DNA from: Corythucha ciliata
Taxonomy: Eukaryota > Arthropoda > Insecta > Hemiptera > Tingidae
Reading direction: 5' to 3'
DNA: 64,000 nucleotides
Assembly: GCA_038030265.1 (NCBI GenBank)
Contig: CM075939.1
Location: forward strand, 22,177,253-22,241,252
Positions 46,690-58,245 of the stretch are shown piece by piece. The translations under genes were made by a program, and so were the position numbers. The notes under the pieces were generated by a model. It was not told the DNA's origin. It saw nothing but the letters and a program-made list of their open reading frames with translations, and did not search any database. Position 1 is the stretch's first letter. Each line of letters opens with the position of its first letter.

Positions 46690-47270
46690 GTCTGCAAGTC
46701 CTCAATAAGCTAAAATTTGGGAAAAACGCCAATTCCCAGTTCCTGTAGGTCCTTAGGTGTCTAATATATAAAGAAATCCCGCTAATGTGCTGATCTTGGG
46801 GCAAGTCAGCGGCTAAAATGTATAGAAAAAAAAAAAAAAGAATTCCTGGCTAGATGCAGTGAAAAGAAATGCTAATTCACAGCGTCCTGATAGAATTAAG
46901 AATAAGTGCGAACTAAAATGACGTGAAGGCCCTAATTTAGAAGTAAATTTAATAGCGAAAGAGCTCGTTCACGGCTAAATGCTAAATCGAGAAAAAACGC
47001 TTCTTATTCGCGGCTGTAAAATTGTGAAAATCACTCATCCGAGGCTAAAACTGAGAAAATACGTCAATTCACGGTTGCTTGATACAAACTGTCTTCTAGA
47101 CCATTAAACTTGTGAAATGTGCTATTATTACGCGGTTTTTAAAGGCCATTTTCCTACTAAAATTGAGAATATGCGCGCAAAACGCACTTTTAGGCGTTCA
47201 CGCCTAAAATTTAGAAAAAATGCCGATTCGATAGTGAAGAGTGAAAAATAAACTCTATAATTCGACGAAA
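46690..47270 (-). repeat. S2 minisatellite array, inverted
   Basis: Units of CGCTAATTCACGGCTAAAAT then tgagaaaa occur near 46770, 46870, 46980, 47020, 47060 and 47210. Spacing is about 28-35 bp with many indels. Confidence 0.6.
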
Positions 47271-47481
47271 AATGGAAACATATCGCGAATTCGGGTCTAA
47301 AAATTACAAAGATCGCTTATTGGCAGCTATACAATTCAGAAAAAGTGTGTGGTCATTCGTGGCTGAAATTGAGCGAAGCGCTATGTATAATGATGTTGTT
47401 CTTTGTGCAAGTCCGCGGTTAAAATTAAAATTAAAACCACACACTAACAAAACGAAGGAGGCGAGAGAACTCAGAGGCTTA

Positions 47482-47641
47482 GGCCCGATTTCACCAACTT
47501 CTTAAACCAAAGATCGACAACCCTTATCGCGACCTTATCGCGATTACAATGTCAACACTTATATCAGAATTTATATGGGTCGCTATTGGCAACTAATCAC
47601 GATCAACTTTACTAGATCGATTTTGTTGGTGAAAATGGGCC
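47482..47641. mobile_element. 160-bp MITE-like element (GGCCCGATTTCACCAAC ends)
   Basis: GGCCCGATTTCACCAACTTC on the left is matched by the inverted GTTGGTGAAAATGGGCC on the right. Subterminal GATCGACAACC and cacgatcaac are weakly inverted as well. TAG follows on both outer sides (ctTAG, gTAG). No ORF. Confidence 0.7.
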
Positions 47642-47719
47642 GTAGAGTTTAGGTTTTCGTTGTGGCGGGGAGGGGGGGAAGCGATGGGCAGAATTGCTCA
47701 TATCCTGATAGGGGGTGAA

Positions 47720-48160
47720 GAGGGGTCAAGAACGCTCATTTTTAGCCACTTCATTTACCCACCCTTAAGGGTGGCTGACACCCCCGTCACGAAGGACGTC
47801 ATCACCGAATCCGGAGCATTTGTCATTTCAGCATTGACGCCGGCGGACCTCGCTGCTGGCCCACGGTGGAGCGGAGAAATAATGCCGGAACCATCAAGGA
47901 CAACGCGAAACGGTCAGTTTTGGGCTATATTTGGCCTTGACCGTCTGCATTTCTTAATTCAGCATGGTCGGAGGCATTCTAAACCAGCATACAGCTCGAA
48001 TAGAAGCAGTTTGAAGAATGGTCTAAAACGCTCATTTTTAGCCACATTATGAGGGGGCTGTCGCCCCTATAGGGACGTTCTCGCCGAAACCGCGGGCATT
48101 ATTGTCATTTGAGCATTGCCCTAGCGACTCATAAATCTATTTGGCCTTAACCTCCTTCCT
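47720..48160 (+). repeat. Two diverged ~300-bp direct repeat units
   Basis: AACGCTCATTTTTAGCCAC at 47730 and 48029 starts both units. Each continues with a GGGTGGCTG/GGGGGCTGTCG hairpin, a 'gacgtcatcaccga'/'gacgttctcgccga' phrase, a GCATTTGTCATTTCAGCATTG-type phrase and a TATTTGGCCTT phrase. The first unit includes the perfect palindrome CCACCCTTAAGGGTGG (47759-47774). Class unknown; GC-richer than the surroundings. Confidence 0.6.
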
Positions 48161-48254
48161 AACCTCGCCTAGCCTAGCCTCACCGAGGCCTAACCTCGGA
48201 GATGCGTAAAGGCCCTTTTTTACGCACGAACGTATGACAAAATCCAGCAGAAGA

Positions 48255-48330
48255 GATTTGATTTTTTATTTTCAATATCAATAATTGGATTCAGGATCGG
48301 TCATTGAAATTGAAAATAAAAAATCCATTT
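48255..48330. repeat. Inverted repeat (~70 bp)
   Basis: GATTTTTTATTTTCAAT and ATTGAAAATAAAAAATC are perfect inverses around a centre of about 36 bp. Possibly the core of a short MITE. Confidence 0.6.
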
Positions 48331-51274
48331 CGTATGTGCAAATTAATTGTATCAAATTTCTCAAGTCCTTATGTAGAAATAGTTAACAATGAGCGAAATT
48401 TTTTAAGTTAAACGATATAAATTTGGCAAAAAAAGAAACCATTATGAAGTTAATTGAAGAGTTTAAGGTGAGAGATATTGCGGAAAAGTGGCAACATAGG
48501 AGATTGAAATTGGAGGGGATCGTGGGGAGGTGGGAGAATCTTTAACGATTCCATTAAGTGAGTAAACAAAGCGAGAAAGGAAACAAATAAAACGATGAGA
48601 AGTCTAAGGAAAGGGGGTGGAGGGTTGTAGAAGAAGAGACTCCAATTAAGAAATAGATGGTTCAAGAGAAAACGAGAACTTCGGGTTGGTCGAGTTAGAG
48701 AGTGTAGGGAGTGTCAGAGGAGGGGGAATCGTTTGCTGGAGATGAACAAAGTGAAGGGAAGGGAAACGTTTCGAAGCCATGACAACAAGCCCGGCCCCCT
48801 CTTTTGAAATGTGAGTGTGTGTGTGTGTGTGTGAGGGGTTACCGTTTTAGAGCCTTGAAGAGTAAGAGAGATTGTGTGAAGCGGGAATGTAAGCGTGAGA
48901 GAGTAAGTTGAGCAGGGATGTGGGGAGGGGATAACCCAGTGGCTTCAGTGAAAAGGAGAAGGGGGTTGACTATCTACGCAAGTATCATTGCGCAGACTTA
49001 GGAGGGGTTTAAACCCCCTAGGGATAGATTAACCCCCTGGTTTCAAGCCCACCCCGCCTTCTAACCCCTCACCATATCAGAGTATCATCTCTCTAAACTG
49101 GGTAAAAGGATGATGGTGGTTGGTCTGAGGGGGTGTAATAAACCCACTCAAGAGAAAGAGAGAGAGAGAACGAGATAGACTCTTTGCTCCCTTCACCAGC
49201 CCCTCCGCTGATACAAGCACGTTAATCCTCACCCCTTCTCATCCCCTTGTCATTTCTCTGACAGTTCCTAAGGGCCTAGGCGGGAATGGGAAGCCAATTT
49301 AACCCCTTAAGCGCTAACGATCCTTCTGATAAGCCTCCCCCTCCTCTTTTTTTTCGAGCTCCCTCTCTGCTCTTTAAAGCCTGCTTTCTTGTAATTGGCA
49401 ATATCACTAAAAAACAAAAAATCAATTTTCTCTCAACTTTTTTACATTCCCTTAGGGCTTTTGTGACGTAAAAATACTTTTAAACCCTGGCTACACTATC
49501 TAATGCAGCACTTTTCAGCCTCCGATGTCTGATGCTTAACAAAACTAAAACACTTCCTCAAAACAAATATTGGAGAATAGACTGTTCTCTTTTACTTAGC
49601 CGTAATTAACAATAGCCAAATGACTGTTATATGAACTTTTTAATAAGTATTGCTGTTTCGGGAGCCAGGCCCCATACCTGTACCGCCGTTTAGAATTTTG
49701 ATAAGTCCTGTGATCATTCCTGTGTTAATTGTTAATGTTTCTCAGATTCGATCACCGAAGAACGTGCCTAACTAGAAATGAACTCCAGATAATGTAACTC
49801 ACACATTTTGAGTTGGAAAAATAGCTATAGAAAGCAAAATAGCTCTCCCCTCGGGGGACTTAGTGTTAAAGACAGATGAAGATTTTTCAAGATCCGGATT
49901 ACAATTTTGGGTGCTTGAGTACGAAAATTCTATATCGATCAAATCGAAGAAGTTAAACAGGGTGAAAACAAATCGTTTTAAATTGTTTATTCAATTGAAA
50001 ATTCTCTGAGTTCCAAATAAAGTATAGCGCGTAGCAGAGGTCGACTGCTGCTCTTCTGAAGGACGATAATCCATTAAATTTCAAGGAAAAATAGTCATAA
50101 ACTCGAAATATTATACCTTCATATTGAATAAATGCAGGTGTGAGCCTGAGGGTCTTTTTTGCATAACTCCTATATATATTTAGAGGGTAGGTGAAACATA
50201 GATATAGCCGCAAATATCGATATAAGATTATATCAAAGAATAGTTTATTATTGTTACATTATGCGGACCTCTCCTCGAATGGAGGTATAATACTTCAAAA
50301 TACATAATATGCATTCGAAACCAATGTTCTCAAATTGAATTATGTTGAAAAATGTATGCAAGTTATTCGAAGAAATAGCATGCATGTATATAATGTGAGG
50401 GGTGGGTGGGGATGGAGTGAATGTTTATTTAATTAAAGAAACATTCTTTGTAAATAGGCTTATAATGACTTTTGTTTCTTTTACAAGTTAGATGGGAATT
50501 GATTGGGAATGAGATGGAGGGGGGATGGTTAATTGGTTATGGAAAAGGCACATTGCAGGCATTTACAACATCCTGCTCGACTTTATAACCGGGCAGGTGT
50601 CAAATTCGTTTTGAAGAGGTATCAAGAGGCTAATGCCTCAGAAAGGATTCACAATTATATCAATTGATTCTCCCATCAAATGAGAGAGGGAGAACAACGT
50701 GCAAGCGCGGAAAAGGAGGAGGAACTGTAGACATTCAATTAATATAATTGTCATTGTTTAGTGCGTCAGAAAGGTGAAACAAAATTGTTTAAGAGCTTAA
50801 AACTTGAGGGGGAAGTGTTCAAGAGTGGGTGTAAAATGTTTTTTTTTTTTATCCACAGCAGGAAAACGCTTAAGAATGAAAGCGAGACTGACAAAGGATT
50901 TGACAGTAGCATGACAGCGTGCGTGTTCTGTCTGTCATAAAAAAAAAAACGCTTTGCAGCTGTCTGTCCTCAATGAGCTTTACCCCGATCCATTATTTAT
51001 TTTTGAAAAAAAATGGCTTCTGCGTATTCGAGGTGTGCCATCGAGAAAGGCGGTAAAATTGACCTCCTCCAAAGCATATAGTCCACTTCATAATTAAATC
51101 TTATTCAACATTTGAAAAATGTGTTATAGTTCCAAGCTCTTTCGTCGATGTATATTTGCCTGTATGTATATACGCCGGCGTAATTTGTTAAGAGCGGCCC
51201 CCGAAAGCTTAAATATAAGGATTTTACGGTTTTATGCTGAATTTAATGGGTGCAAACGTGGGATTTTTATATCC

Positions 51275-51311
<37 letters not shown>

Positions 51312-51447
51312 CGGTCTCGGCCAAAACGCATCTGCATAACGGGTCGTCAGCGCCGAAAACAAGACCGATTTGATGTCATATCGTTGGTTTTTGATGATTT
51401 TTCATGACTCCGGAGTAGCCTTTCGAGGTCCGTGTGCACTGTTCTTA
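48331..51447. other. Intron 2 stretch without recognisable gene
   Basis: 48450-49280 is purine/pyrimidine-skewed and includes a (GT)n run at 48815-48832. 49300-51100 is AT-rich. A 36-nt T run lies at 51276-51311. No open frame with a domain was seen. Confidence 0.3.
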
Positions 51448-51585
51448 TGGTGGATTTCACCACACCGGCTTATAAGGTTTGGCTTAAAGTCGAACTTATA
51501 AAAGAGGAAAATTGCGTTGCATTTTTTTTGAACAAGGTTTGGCTTTGTTAAGCCCAATGTTAAGCCGAGGTGGTGAAATCCACCA
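51448..51585. mobile_element. 138-bp MITE (TGGTGGATTTCACCAC ends), copy 2
   Basis: It has the same ends and the same length as 31278-31415: TGGTGGATTTCACCAC on the left and GTGGTGAAATCCACCA on the right, flanked by TTA on both sides. The centre has diverged from copy 1, with one more A/T-rich loop, while the inner arms (CCGGCTTA.AAGG and TTAAGCCGAGG) are kept. Confidence 0.85.
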
Positions 51586-51799
51586 TTAGGGAAATGTACG
51601 AACTAGAGAACCTATAAACCAGGTGAACGCCCGAACTGCTATAGTGGATATAATTTCGGCTCGCTTCAAAGGCCCCTTGGGCTTCTCCCAACTATTTCCA
51701 CTTCCTTTCACGTAGAATTTCATCTACCCCCAATGTGAATTTTGCGACGATGCGTTCACTCGGTTGTATACTAATAGTTGCCATAATACGAACAATGTC

Positions 51800-53085
51800 C
51801 GCTATCCGAGAAGAAATTGAGAAAAAGCGATAACGGGCCCTGCAGTTTCTGTAGGATCCTTCTAAAATTGAGAAGACATGCGTATGTTCCGATATTGAGC
51901 GGCGAGTACGCTGCTGAAATTTTATTTTTTAAAACGCTAATTAAATGTATGGCTAAAATAGTGAAAAAGGCGCTCAGTCGAGGCTGGAATTGAGAAAAAG
52001 TGCTTATTTACATCTGAAATTAAGGAAAAGCGCCATAATTCGCGAACACAATTATTACTGCGGATAGCCCATCAGGGTCTGCGCCCTCTAAAAAAACTAT
52101 AAAAAAACTTGAAATTTGCAATTTCAATTTGCAAAAGTAAAGACCGGAAACCAGCAACTTCGCAGACTCAAAAGTTGCAATTTCACGGGTGTTCGGACCC
52201 GAAAGTGTCAATTCCGCGAACATTGAATTGAAACTAAAAAATATCCAGAATATTCAGCCAGGACTCACCCAATATCCCTGGTATTTGCCTAAAAAATGTT
52301 GCAACTTAGCGGCTATTCGTCAGAGTGCTGTCATGGCCGAGCTGTAGCCTGCGTTCCGCCAGCAACAAAAAATTCCCGAAACGTACAATTTCACAGATAT
52401 TTGATGGGTTCTTTCTCTCAATTCGGCGATTTCTCCCCATTTCAGCTGCGAAAGAGCGTTTTTCCTAAAAAAAGAGCTCTGTGTCCGTGAATTAGCGATT
52501 TCAACAATTTTCGGCGTGAATTAGCGATTTTTCCCCTTTTAGCAATCGCATTACGGCTTTTTGTCTACGATAGCGTTACCTCAATTTTAGATGTGAATGA
52601 GCGTTTTCTTTCAATTTTATAGTCATGAATTAGCTATTTTTCTCAATTTAAGCTGTGAATGAGCGATTTTTCTCAATTTTAGTCACGAATAATTTGCCGT
52701 TTTCTCCATTTTAGCCGTGGAGCGACTTCGTTAAGAAATACCATTTTACAGCATAATACATTGTTTTCCAAGTGTATAGACGGTTTCGAGGATCGTAATG
52801 AAAATAACGAGTGCTGCGAGCGGAGCCCACGCTTGCCCCGTCCAGGCTACGCACCTCTTCACACTAAAATTACGCTAATTCGTGGCTTAAGGAGGCAACT
52901 TATTCGGAGCCTCAAATTAAGAGAGAGTGCTAATTCGTGAATTAAAGTGAGATAACCCGTTAATTCATGGCTAAAATGTAAAAAAATGATAGTTGTCGGC
53001 ATAAAATTGAGTAAAATTGCTAATTTGAGGTTAAAATTGAGAATAAGCAATAATTAGCGGCTAAAATTGTGAAAAAGCGGCGTGT
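51800..53085. repeat. Cluster of S2 (inverted), S3 (inverted), S2 (forward) and S2 (inverted) arrays
   Basis: 51810-52030 gives gctaatt/ggctaaaatagtgaaaaa units. 52040-52400 gives GAAACTTGCAATTTC-type S3 units read backwards. 52420-52740 gives CTCAATTTTAGTCACGAAT-type S2 units forward. 52860-53085 gives S2 units backwards again (GCTAATTCGTGGCTTAA, GAGATAACCCGTTAATTCAT). The cluster ends about 170 bases before ems exon 3. Confidence 0.65.
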
Positions 53086-53251
53086 AAAAATTTACTTTTC
53101 TGCGATTTATTCAGTAACTACTCGTATAAGGCGTCACAGAAATTTCCGACCGCGGCTAGGTTTACGTCCATCACTGAATACATTATAAAAGTGTTGTCAA
53201 ACGTCATCTGTATCTCAAATTCGACCTCTTTTCTCTTTTGTTTCTCTTCAG

Positions 53252-53485
53252 GTAAAAGTTTGGTTTCAAAATCGACGAACGAAACACAAACGGATGCAAC
53301 AAGAGGAGGAAGCAAAAGCGCAGCAAGCTCAACAGGCTCAGTCTCAGCAATCTCAGGGTGGTCAGGCGGGTGCGAATAAAAACTCGCATCACGTCAATAA
53401 ATGGAAACAGGAGACTTCTCAGCCCGAGTCACAGTATCATTCGATACACAGGCATGAATCGACGAGTAGTGGTGATGAAGCGTGA
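53252..53485 (+). CDS. ems: empty spiracles (Emx-class) homeobox protein, coding exon 3 and stop
   Basis: This exon encodes residues 232-308. It starts at homeodomain position 45 with VKVWFQNRRTKHKRMQQEEE; W235, F236, N238 and R240 are homeodomain positions 48, 49, 51 and 53, all the invariant DNA-contact residues. Gln50 gives the usual TAAT(T/G) preference by family knowledge. After a Gln/Ala-rich stretch (residues about 248-270) comes NSHHVNKWKQET, corresponding to the HHINRW block conserved near the C-terminus of Emx proteins, then a Ser/His-rich acidic end and TGA at 53483-53485. The HKRMQQE tail after helix 3 is the arthropod ems/E5 form rather than FKRQKLEEE of vertebrate Emx1/2. The whole protein (308 residues) is shorter than fly ems because it lacks long low-complexity insertions. 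Confidence 0.97.
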   Translation, partial: VKVWFQNRRTKHKRMQQEEEAKAQQAQQAQSQQSQGGQAGANKNSHHVNKWKQETSQPESQYHSIHRHESTSSGDEA

Positions 53486-54005
53486 AAATTGAAGGAATAT
53501 TTAAATAATTGAAGTTCGTTATTATCATTACACTTTATTTTGTAGATTATTTAACAATTCTTGTATTATATTTAATGGATTTTATAAATTCGCCCCTTCG
53601 CTCCAGCATTATTTGATCCCATACCCTTCCCTCACACTCGCGTCAGTTTCTTCCCATTTTATACATTGAAAATTCTTGGCACGTATTGAAGATTACCATA
53701 TGTGATTCTTCTCCCTCCTCGTCCTTTTACATTGATCCTATATACTCGTCGCTCCAACCCTTTTCCTGTCCTGTTTGCCTCTTCTTTGTCTTTTTTTCTT
53801 TTTCTTTCAACTTGTTCTTTTTCAAACAAAACAGTTCGCACAGGCAAACAGGTGTTCCTCTGGGAAGGAATAGAAGAATCTTAACAATGTCCCATCAATC
53901 TCATTTTCTTCCAAGTCCCTCACCTCTCCCACTATTCTTCCTGGAATATCCAATTCAATTGTCTCCAAGTGTACATAACTATACGAAAAAATATTTGTAA
54001 ATAAA
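53486..54005 (+). terminator. Probable ems 3' UTR with candidate poly(A) signal
   Basis: AT-rich sequence follows the stop codon. AATAAA at 54000-54005 is the first canonical polyadenylation signal I found; near-matches such as ATTTAA and ATAAAT occur earlier. The true cleavage site is unknown. Confidence 0.4.
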
Positions 54006-55480
54006 AAATTACCTTATAAGTATCTACTAGTCGATCTGAAAGATCATGAACTTAGGAAAACCTTAAAAATTAAACGCCCTATCCGTATAGAAATTAAAAC
54101 AACAAAGCATTTATAGAAAACCTTAATGCTAAGTTACCATACTGGCAAAAAGCACATCACATCAACTCTCAAGATTTCATTTTTCAAGATATAAAAGTTC
54201 CTATTCATTATGGGAAAAAGTATGACAATTTTGTAAAAATTGCCTATTATCACCTCTACTCCATCGCCATCATTTACTTGCTCTTCAATCTTCCAGATCT
54301 CCCTTTGTAAATAGATACGTGACACGTATAAAAGTTGTAATTTGTGTATTATTTATTGTGATATATACCCTTTCAAAAATAAGGTTCATTATCATCTCCT
54401 CATACCTGCTCACACTTCTTATCATAAGAGTTCTATTGTTGAGAAAAATGAATATAAAAGTAATTCTATACTGAGGAAAAAAGTGAGAAGATACGCGTTG
54501 TAGCGTTTCTTTTTGTTCTTTTGTTTTTCGAATTTCTGTTTCTCGATCTTGTATACAAAAATAGATTGTAAATAATGAGGGAAAATTTGTGTAAAACCGT
54601 GCCAAATAATTATTTCGTATAAATATAAATATTTACAGAACAATGTGCTTCTATAGAATTTATTTGTTGCCTCCTCTAAACGCGGAGTAGACATCATCGG
54701 AGTACCGTCAGTGTATCACTTCTAAGGTAAGTCCATCTCAACTGTTATATGGAATGTTATTAAGCTCGATCAAGAATGCCAGCAATGAAATGCCATGCAG
54801 TGGTAATTGTGGAATCTGCTCGAAAATGATAAGAAAAAAGCCTGATTGTGGTTGTTCACTTCCTATACTTTTTAACAGGAGGAAGAAGTGATTTGGCTCA
54901 AGCAGTTCATCAAACAATTTGACGTCCAGTGGCATTTTGATACTTGAACTTTAGTCGTACACGTTTGAGGAAAATGTCGGTATGACGATGTCATCGTCGT
55001 TTTTTAAATGGAAAGAAGATCTCGAATGACAACGCTTTGAACTTCTTTGTCGAATTTGGAGGGTGAATTGATGGAACCGAACGGGATTTTTTGGCGTTAG
55101 CATTAGCCGTTTCACTTTCAAAGCGTACTTGCGCCTCCAATTCGAATGATTTTCACGTCGATCATCATCACGAAGAACATTATATTGTAAAATCGCATTA
55201 AAATATAGAGCGGGAACTCAATAACAATGAATACACTCTTTGAATAGCATATCTTCTGCACTAAATCACAAGCACATTGCACGTGAGGGGTATCACTGTA
55301 ACACGGGAGGTATTATTGTAATGGATTTTGCCTACTCTATTTAAGTATGTTTATAAAAAATATACACCATGGCAGAACTTAAGTCGAAAAATGGAGCGGA
55401 AGAACCCGGAAGCGCCTTTCAATTGAGGCAAACCATGTGCGAGAACATGACTTTTATTTGTTATTATTACATATTTTTTA
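54006..55480. other. Downstream flank of ems, no gene recognised
   Basis: Strongly AT-rich with short frames on the minus strand, none with a domain. It may include a longer 3' UTR of ems. Confidence 0.3.
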
Positions 55481-55710
55481 AATTTTGATTTCGCAGAAAA
55501 GTGCTGATTCGTTGCAAAAAGCGAAAATACTCACTAATTCACCGTTCCAATAACTGAGAAAAACACTTATCCGCGGCACATAATTGAGTAAAGCTGATTC
55601 ACGGCTATGAAATTGATGAAAGGCCGTAATGAATAGCTCATGCAGGCTCAAAATCAGTTAATATTGAGGAAACGCCAATTCGTGATTTCTCGAGGCAACT
55701 TCGTGACTCA

Positions 55711-55840
55711 TGGCGTCTTCCATTCAATGCAATACACTCGTGTGGTGAAATTATTTCCACCCGTCCTCTTTGAATTGAAGCACATGTTTATGGAGAGGAC
55801 GCTGCACTACACTTGTATAGTGTGTTGAGTGGAAATCGCT
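55711..55840. mobile_element. 130-bp fold-back element with shared CCACCCGTC core
   Basis: TGGCGTCTTCCATTCAATGC on the left and gtgttgagtggaaatcgct on the right are inverted. The inner core is TTTCCACCCGTCCTCTTTG, then AATTGAAGCACATGTT, then gagaggac. Sister of 31109-31227; this copy keeps a longer right arm (cactacacttgtatagtg). Confidence 0.8.
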
Positions 55841-56007
55841 GCAAGATTGAGAAGAATTCATATGGGTAAAAAAACGAATTAATGGATTAGAAAATATTTA
55901 CACGCTAATTTCAGGGCCTGCTAATTCACAGATGACAAAAAAATCAAATTGAAGAAACGCCAATTTTATAGAAAATCCGCTAATTCGCCGAGGCTGAAAT
56001 TCATTAA

Positions 56008-56145
56008 AGCCCCCTTCACATGCAAGCTTTAAAAAGCTGAGCTGTGGTCTTCAACCAATCAGAGCGCTCCGAGTTCACAGCGTGGAGCGCACTGATTGGT
56101 CGAAGCCCACAGCCCAGCTTTTTAAAGCTTGCATGTGAAGGCGGC
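56008..56145. mobile_element. 138-bp near-perfect hairpin MITE flanked by TTAA
   Basis: The left arm AGCCCCCTTCACATGCAAGC, then TTTAAAAAGCTGAGCTGTGG, then ACCAATCAG.GCGCTCC, is mirrored almost completely by GGAGCGCACTGATTGGTCGA, then CCACAGCCCAGCTTTTTAAA, then GCTTGCATGTGAAGGCGGC. TTAA lies directly outside each end (56004-56007 and 56146-56149), which suggests a piggyBac-type TTAA target. No ORF. Confidence 0.8.
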
Positions 56146-57239
56146 TTAAAAGCGGTACTTCGCGGCTGAAATTAATAAATAATTCGCAATATTTGGGGAA
56201 AAGTCTTGACTCGTGAAAAAAAAAAAAAAAATCACAGTAAAAATAGAGAAAAAACGTTTATAACGCACAACTAATAAATACAAAAAAAGTAAAAATACAA
56301 ACAACTACACGCTAGTTTCGCGGTAAAAACGGTGAAAACTCGCTAATTCCCGGCTCAAAATTGACAAAAAACTATGGCGGTAGGAACAAGTGGTGAGAGA
56401 GAAAGGCTTTTTTAATGTAGAAACATGTGAAGCCGGTTTTTCCGCCATTACACACCCAGTGTTATCATTCACCAAGAGAGAACGGGAGGGGGAATTTATC
56501 ACTTTTTCTCTGATCAAGTATCAAATTGTCAATGTACTTGTTGGGTGAGGCCTGATAACGGATGGTTTGTAGTAATGGCGACCGGCTTCACGAAAAATGC
56601 GTTTCACTCCCTCTACTTGTTTCTACCCCATGCAAAAAATGCTCATCACCAACGGAAATTGAGAAAAACGCATATTCGCGGATCATATTGAACAAATCCA
56701 CTAATTCACCACTAAATTTGAGTAAAGTTGCTATTTGTAGCTGTGAAAATTGAGAAAAAGCGCTAACTCGTGAAGTGTAAAAAACGCTAATTCGCGGCTT
56801 CGAAATTGAGAAAAAGCGCTGATTCACGGGTTCAATTGAGAAAACCTGCTAATTGATTAATATTTTGTTTTTAGGGTTTTGGCTTAATTCTTCTTTTACT
56901 CCTTCGTTTAAAGCTTTACTTTCTTAAAAAAGGCAAAACTCTAAAAATAAAATATTAATGAAGTTGAATGGCTTAAAAACTAATAACTAAACTAATTAAC
57001 TAACTAAAACCTGCTAGTTAACGCAAAAACTGAGAAAACTCGTTAATTTTCTGCAAAAATTGAGATAAAGCGCTGATTCGTATAGTTAAAATGGAGAAAA
57101 ATTACATCCGCGCGAAAAACGCTCGTTAGCAGCTAGAATAGTGAAAAACGCTAATTATATACTACATATCATGCAACATATCATCATGGCAACATATCAT
57201 GCCATGTTTTTTTTGTGAGTGGGCGTGCCAGTCCAATAA

Positions 57240-58245
57240 TAAAGTTTACGGTTTTAAAGTGCTAAATCCGTGAATTTGTTGGGTTTTGAATGTGCCAAAA
57301 TTTTGTTTATGAATGAGCCACACTCAAAATTGGGACTTACAATGAGCTAGAATCTTGAAATTTGGTTTTGAAAGAACCAAACTCGCGTTGGGCTTTTGAA
57401 AGAGCCAAACGAGTGAAGTTGTATTTTTTAAAGACCTAACACCGCGAATTCGGCTCTTTTTCTGAGAATCAAATCTGTCTTTTGACGAGCCAAATCAGTG
57501 AAATTCTGTTTTTTGTATGAGCGAAAACCAGATTTCTTAATTTGAAAAGCGGCCCCCCCCCCCAGCGACATTAAGTTGTTAAGATAGCCAAATCCACCTA
57601 ATTTGGATTTTCTGAGAGCCAAACCTGAAGCTCATAAAATTTGGTTATGTACCGCCGCATGTGTCTGGGTTCAGGGAGTCGACAAAGAGTAACAAAGAGG
57701 TACCTTTACCCCGTGATGTACATTTATTATTTACAGTCTGACTCACCTTTCCCCAGGCCCGACGGCCTGCGGTAGCGTGTACACGAGCTGGCGCGAGGGC
57801 TGGTCGTGAGGCTTCGCCCCCCCCCCCTGCACGGATGTGCGTCCCTGACTCTAAGCTGTCCCCCGACTCTAGCAGTCCCCCGACTCTAGCAGCTCACCCG
57901 ACTCCGTCCCCCCTGGGTTTTTATACTAAATCCCCGAGGACATGTTTGTAAAACCCTAAGTGTTGTGGATAACAAGCAGTTTCCTCAAGGATTTGTTGAC
58001 GCTATCGGGTCATTCTCTCCCGCTCGTCCCTGAGCTCGCCGGGTTCATTCACCGAGCCGTGAACAATTTCCCGGACCGAGCTCCTTTTCTCTATCGCTTA
58101 ACATAACGCCCTTTTTAGGGCGTTACAATTATGTAAGAGGCAAAACTAAGGGCGAACAGTAAAACGTTTTTCATATAACATACTCAATCCATCAGTGGAT
58201 TAACTTTTTGTTAGAGTCAAACATGCGAAATTTCTTCATTGAACG
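57240..58245 (+). repeat. S1 minisatellite array interrupted by a solo LTR
   Basis: GAAATTTGGTTTTGAAAGAA then ccaaactcgcg-type units occur from 57270 to 57645 and resume at 58128 to about 58245. Without the LTR the junction reads as one continuous unit (aatttggttatgtaagaggc). Confidence 0.7.
57648..58127 (-). mobile_element. Solo LTR of an LTR retrotransposon (480 bp, minus orientation)
   Basis: Read on the minus strand it starts TGTAACGCCCTAAAAAGGGC and ends GGCGGTACA, so it has TG...CA ends. It holds a TATA-like AGTATAAAAACCC (about 57925) and, further on, an AATAAA (about 57728-57733), in the order expected of U3-R-U5. It is markedly GC-richer than its surroundings and has short direct repeats (CCCCCGACTCTAGCAG). 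The flanks GTTA (left) and ATTA (right) look like a 4-bp target duplication with one change. No internal retroviral-type sequence is present on either side. Confidence 0.7.

Larger units (their letters stand above)
55480..57170 (-). repeat. Long S2 minisatellite array, inverted, with two MITE insertions
   Basis: Units of CGCTAATTCGCGGCTAAAAT then tgagaaaa occur near 55550, 55600, 55980, 56160, 56335, 56690, 56765, 56800, 57010, 57060 and 57140. The fold-back elements at 55711-55840 and 56008-56145 interrupt it. 56360-56580 is unrelated, unrepetitive sequence. Confidence 0.7.
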
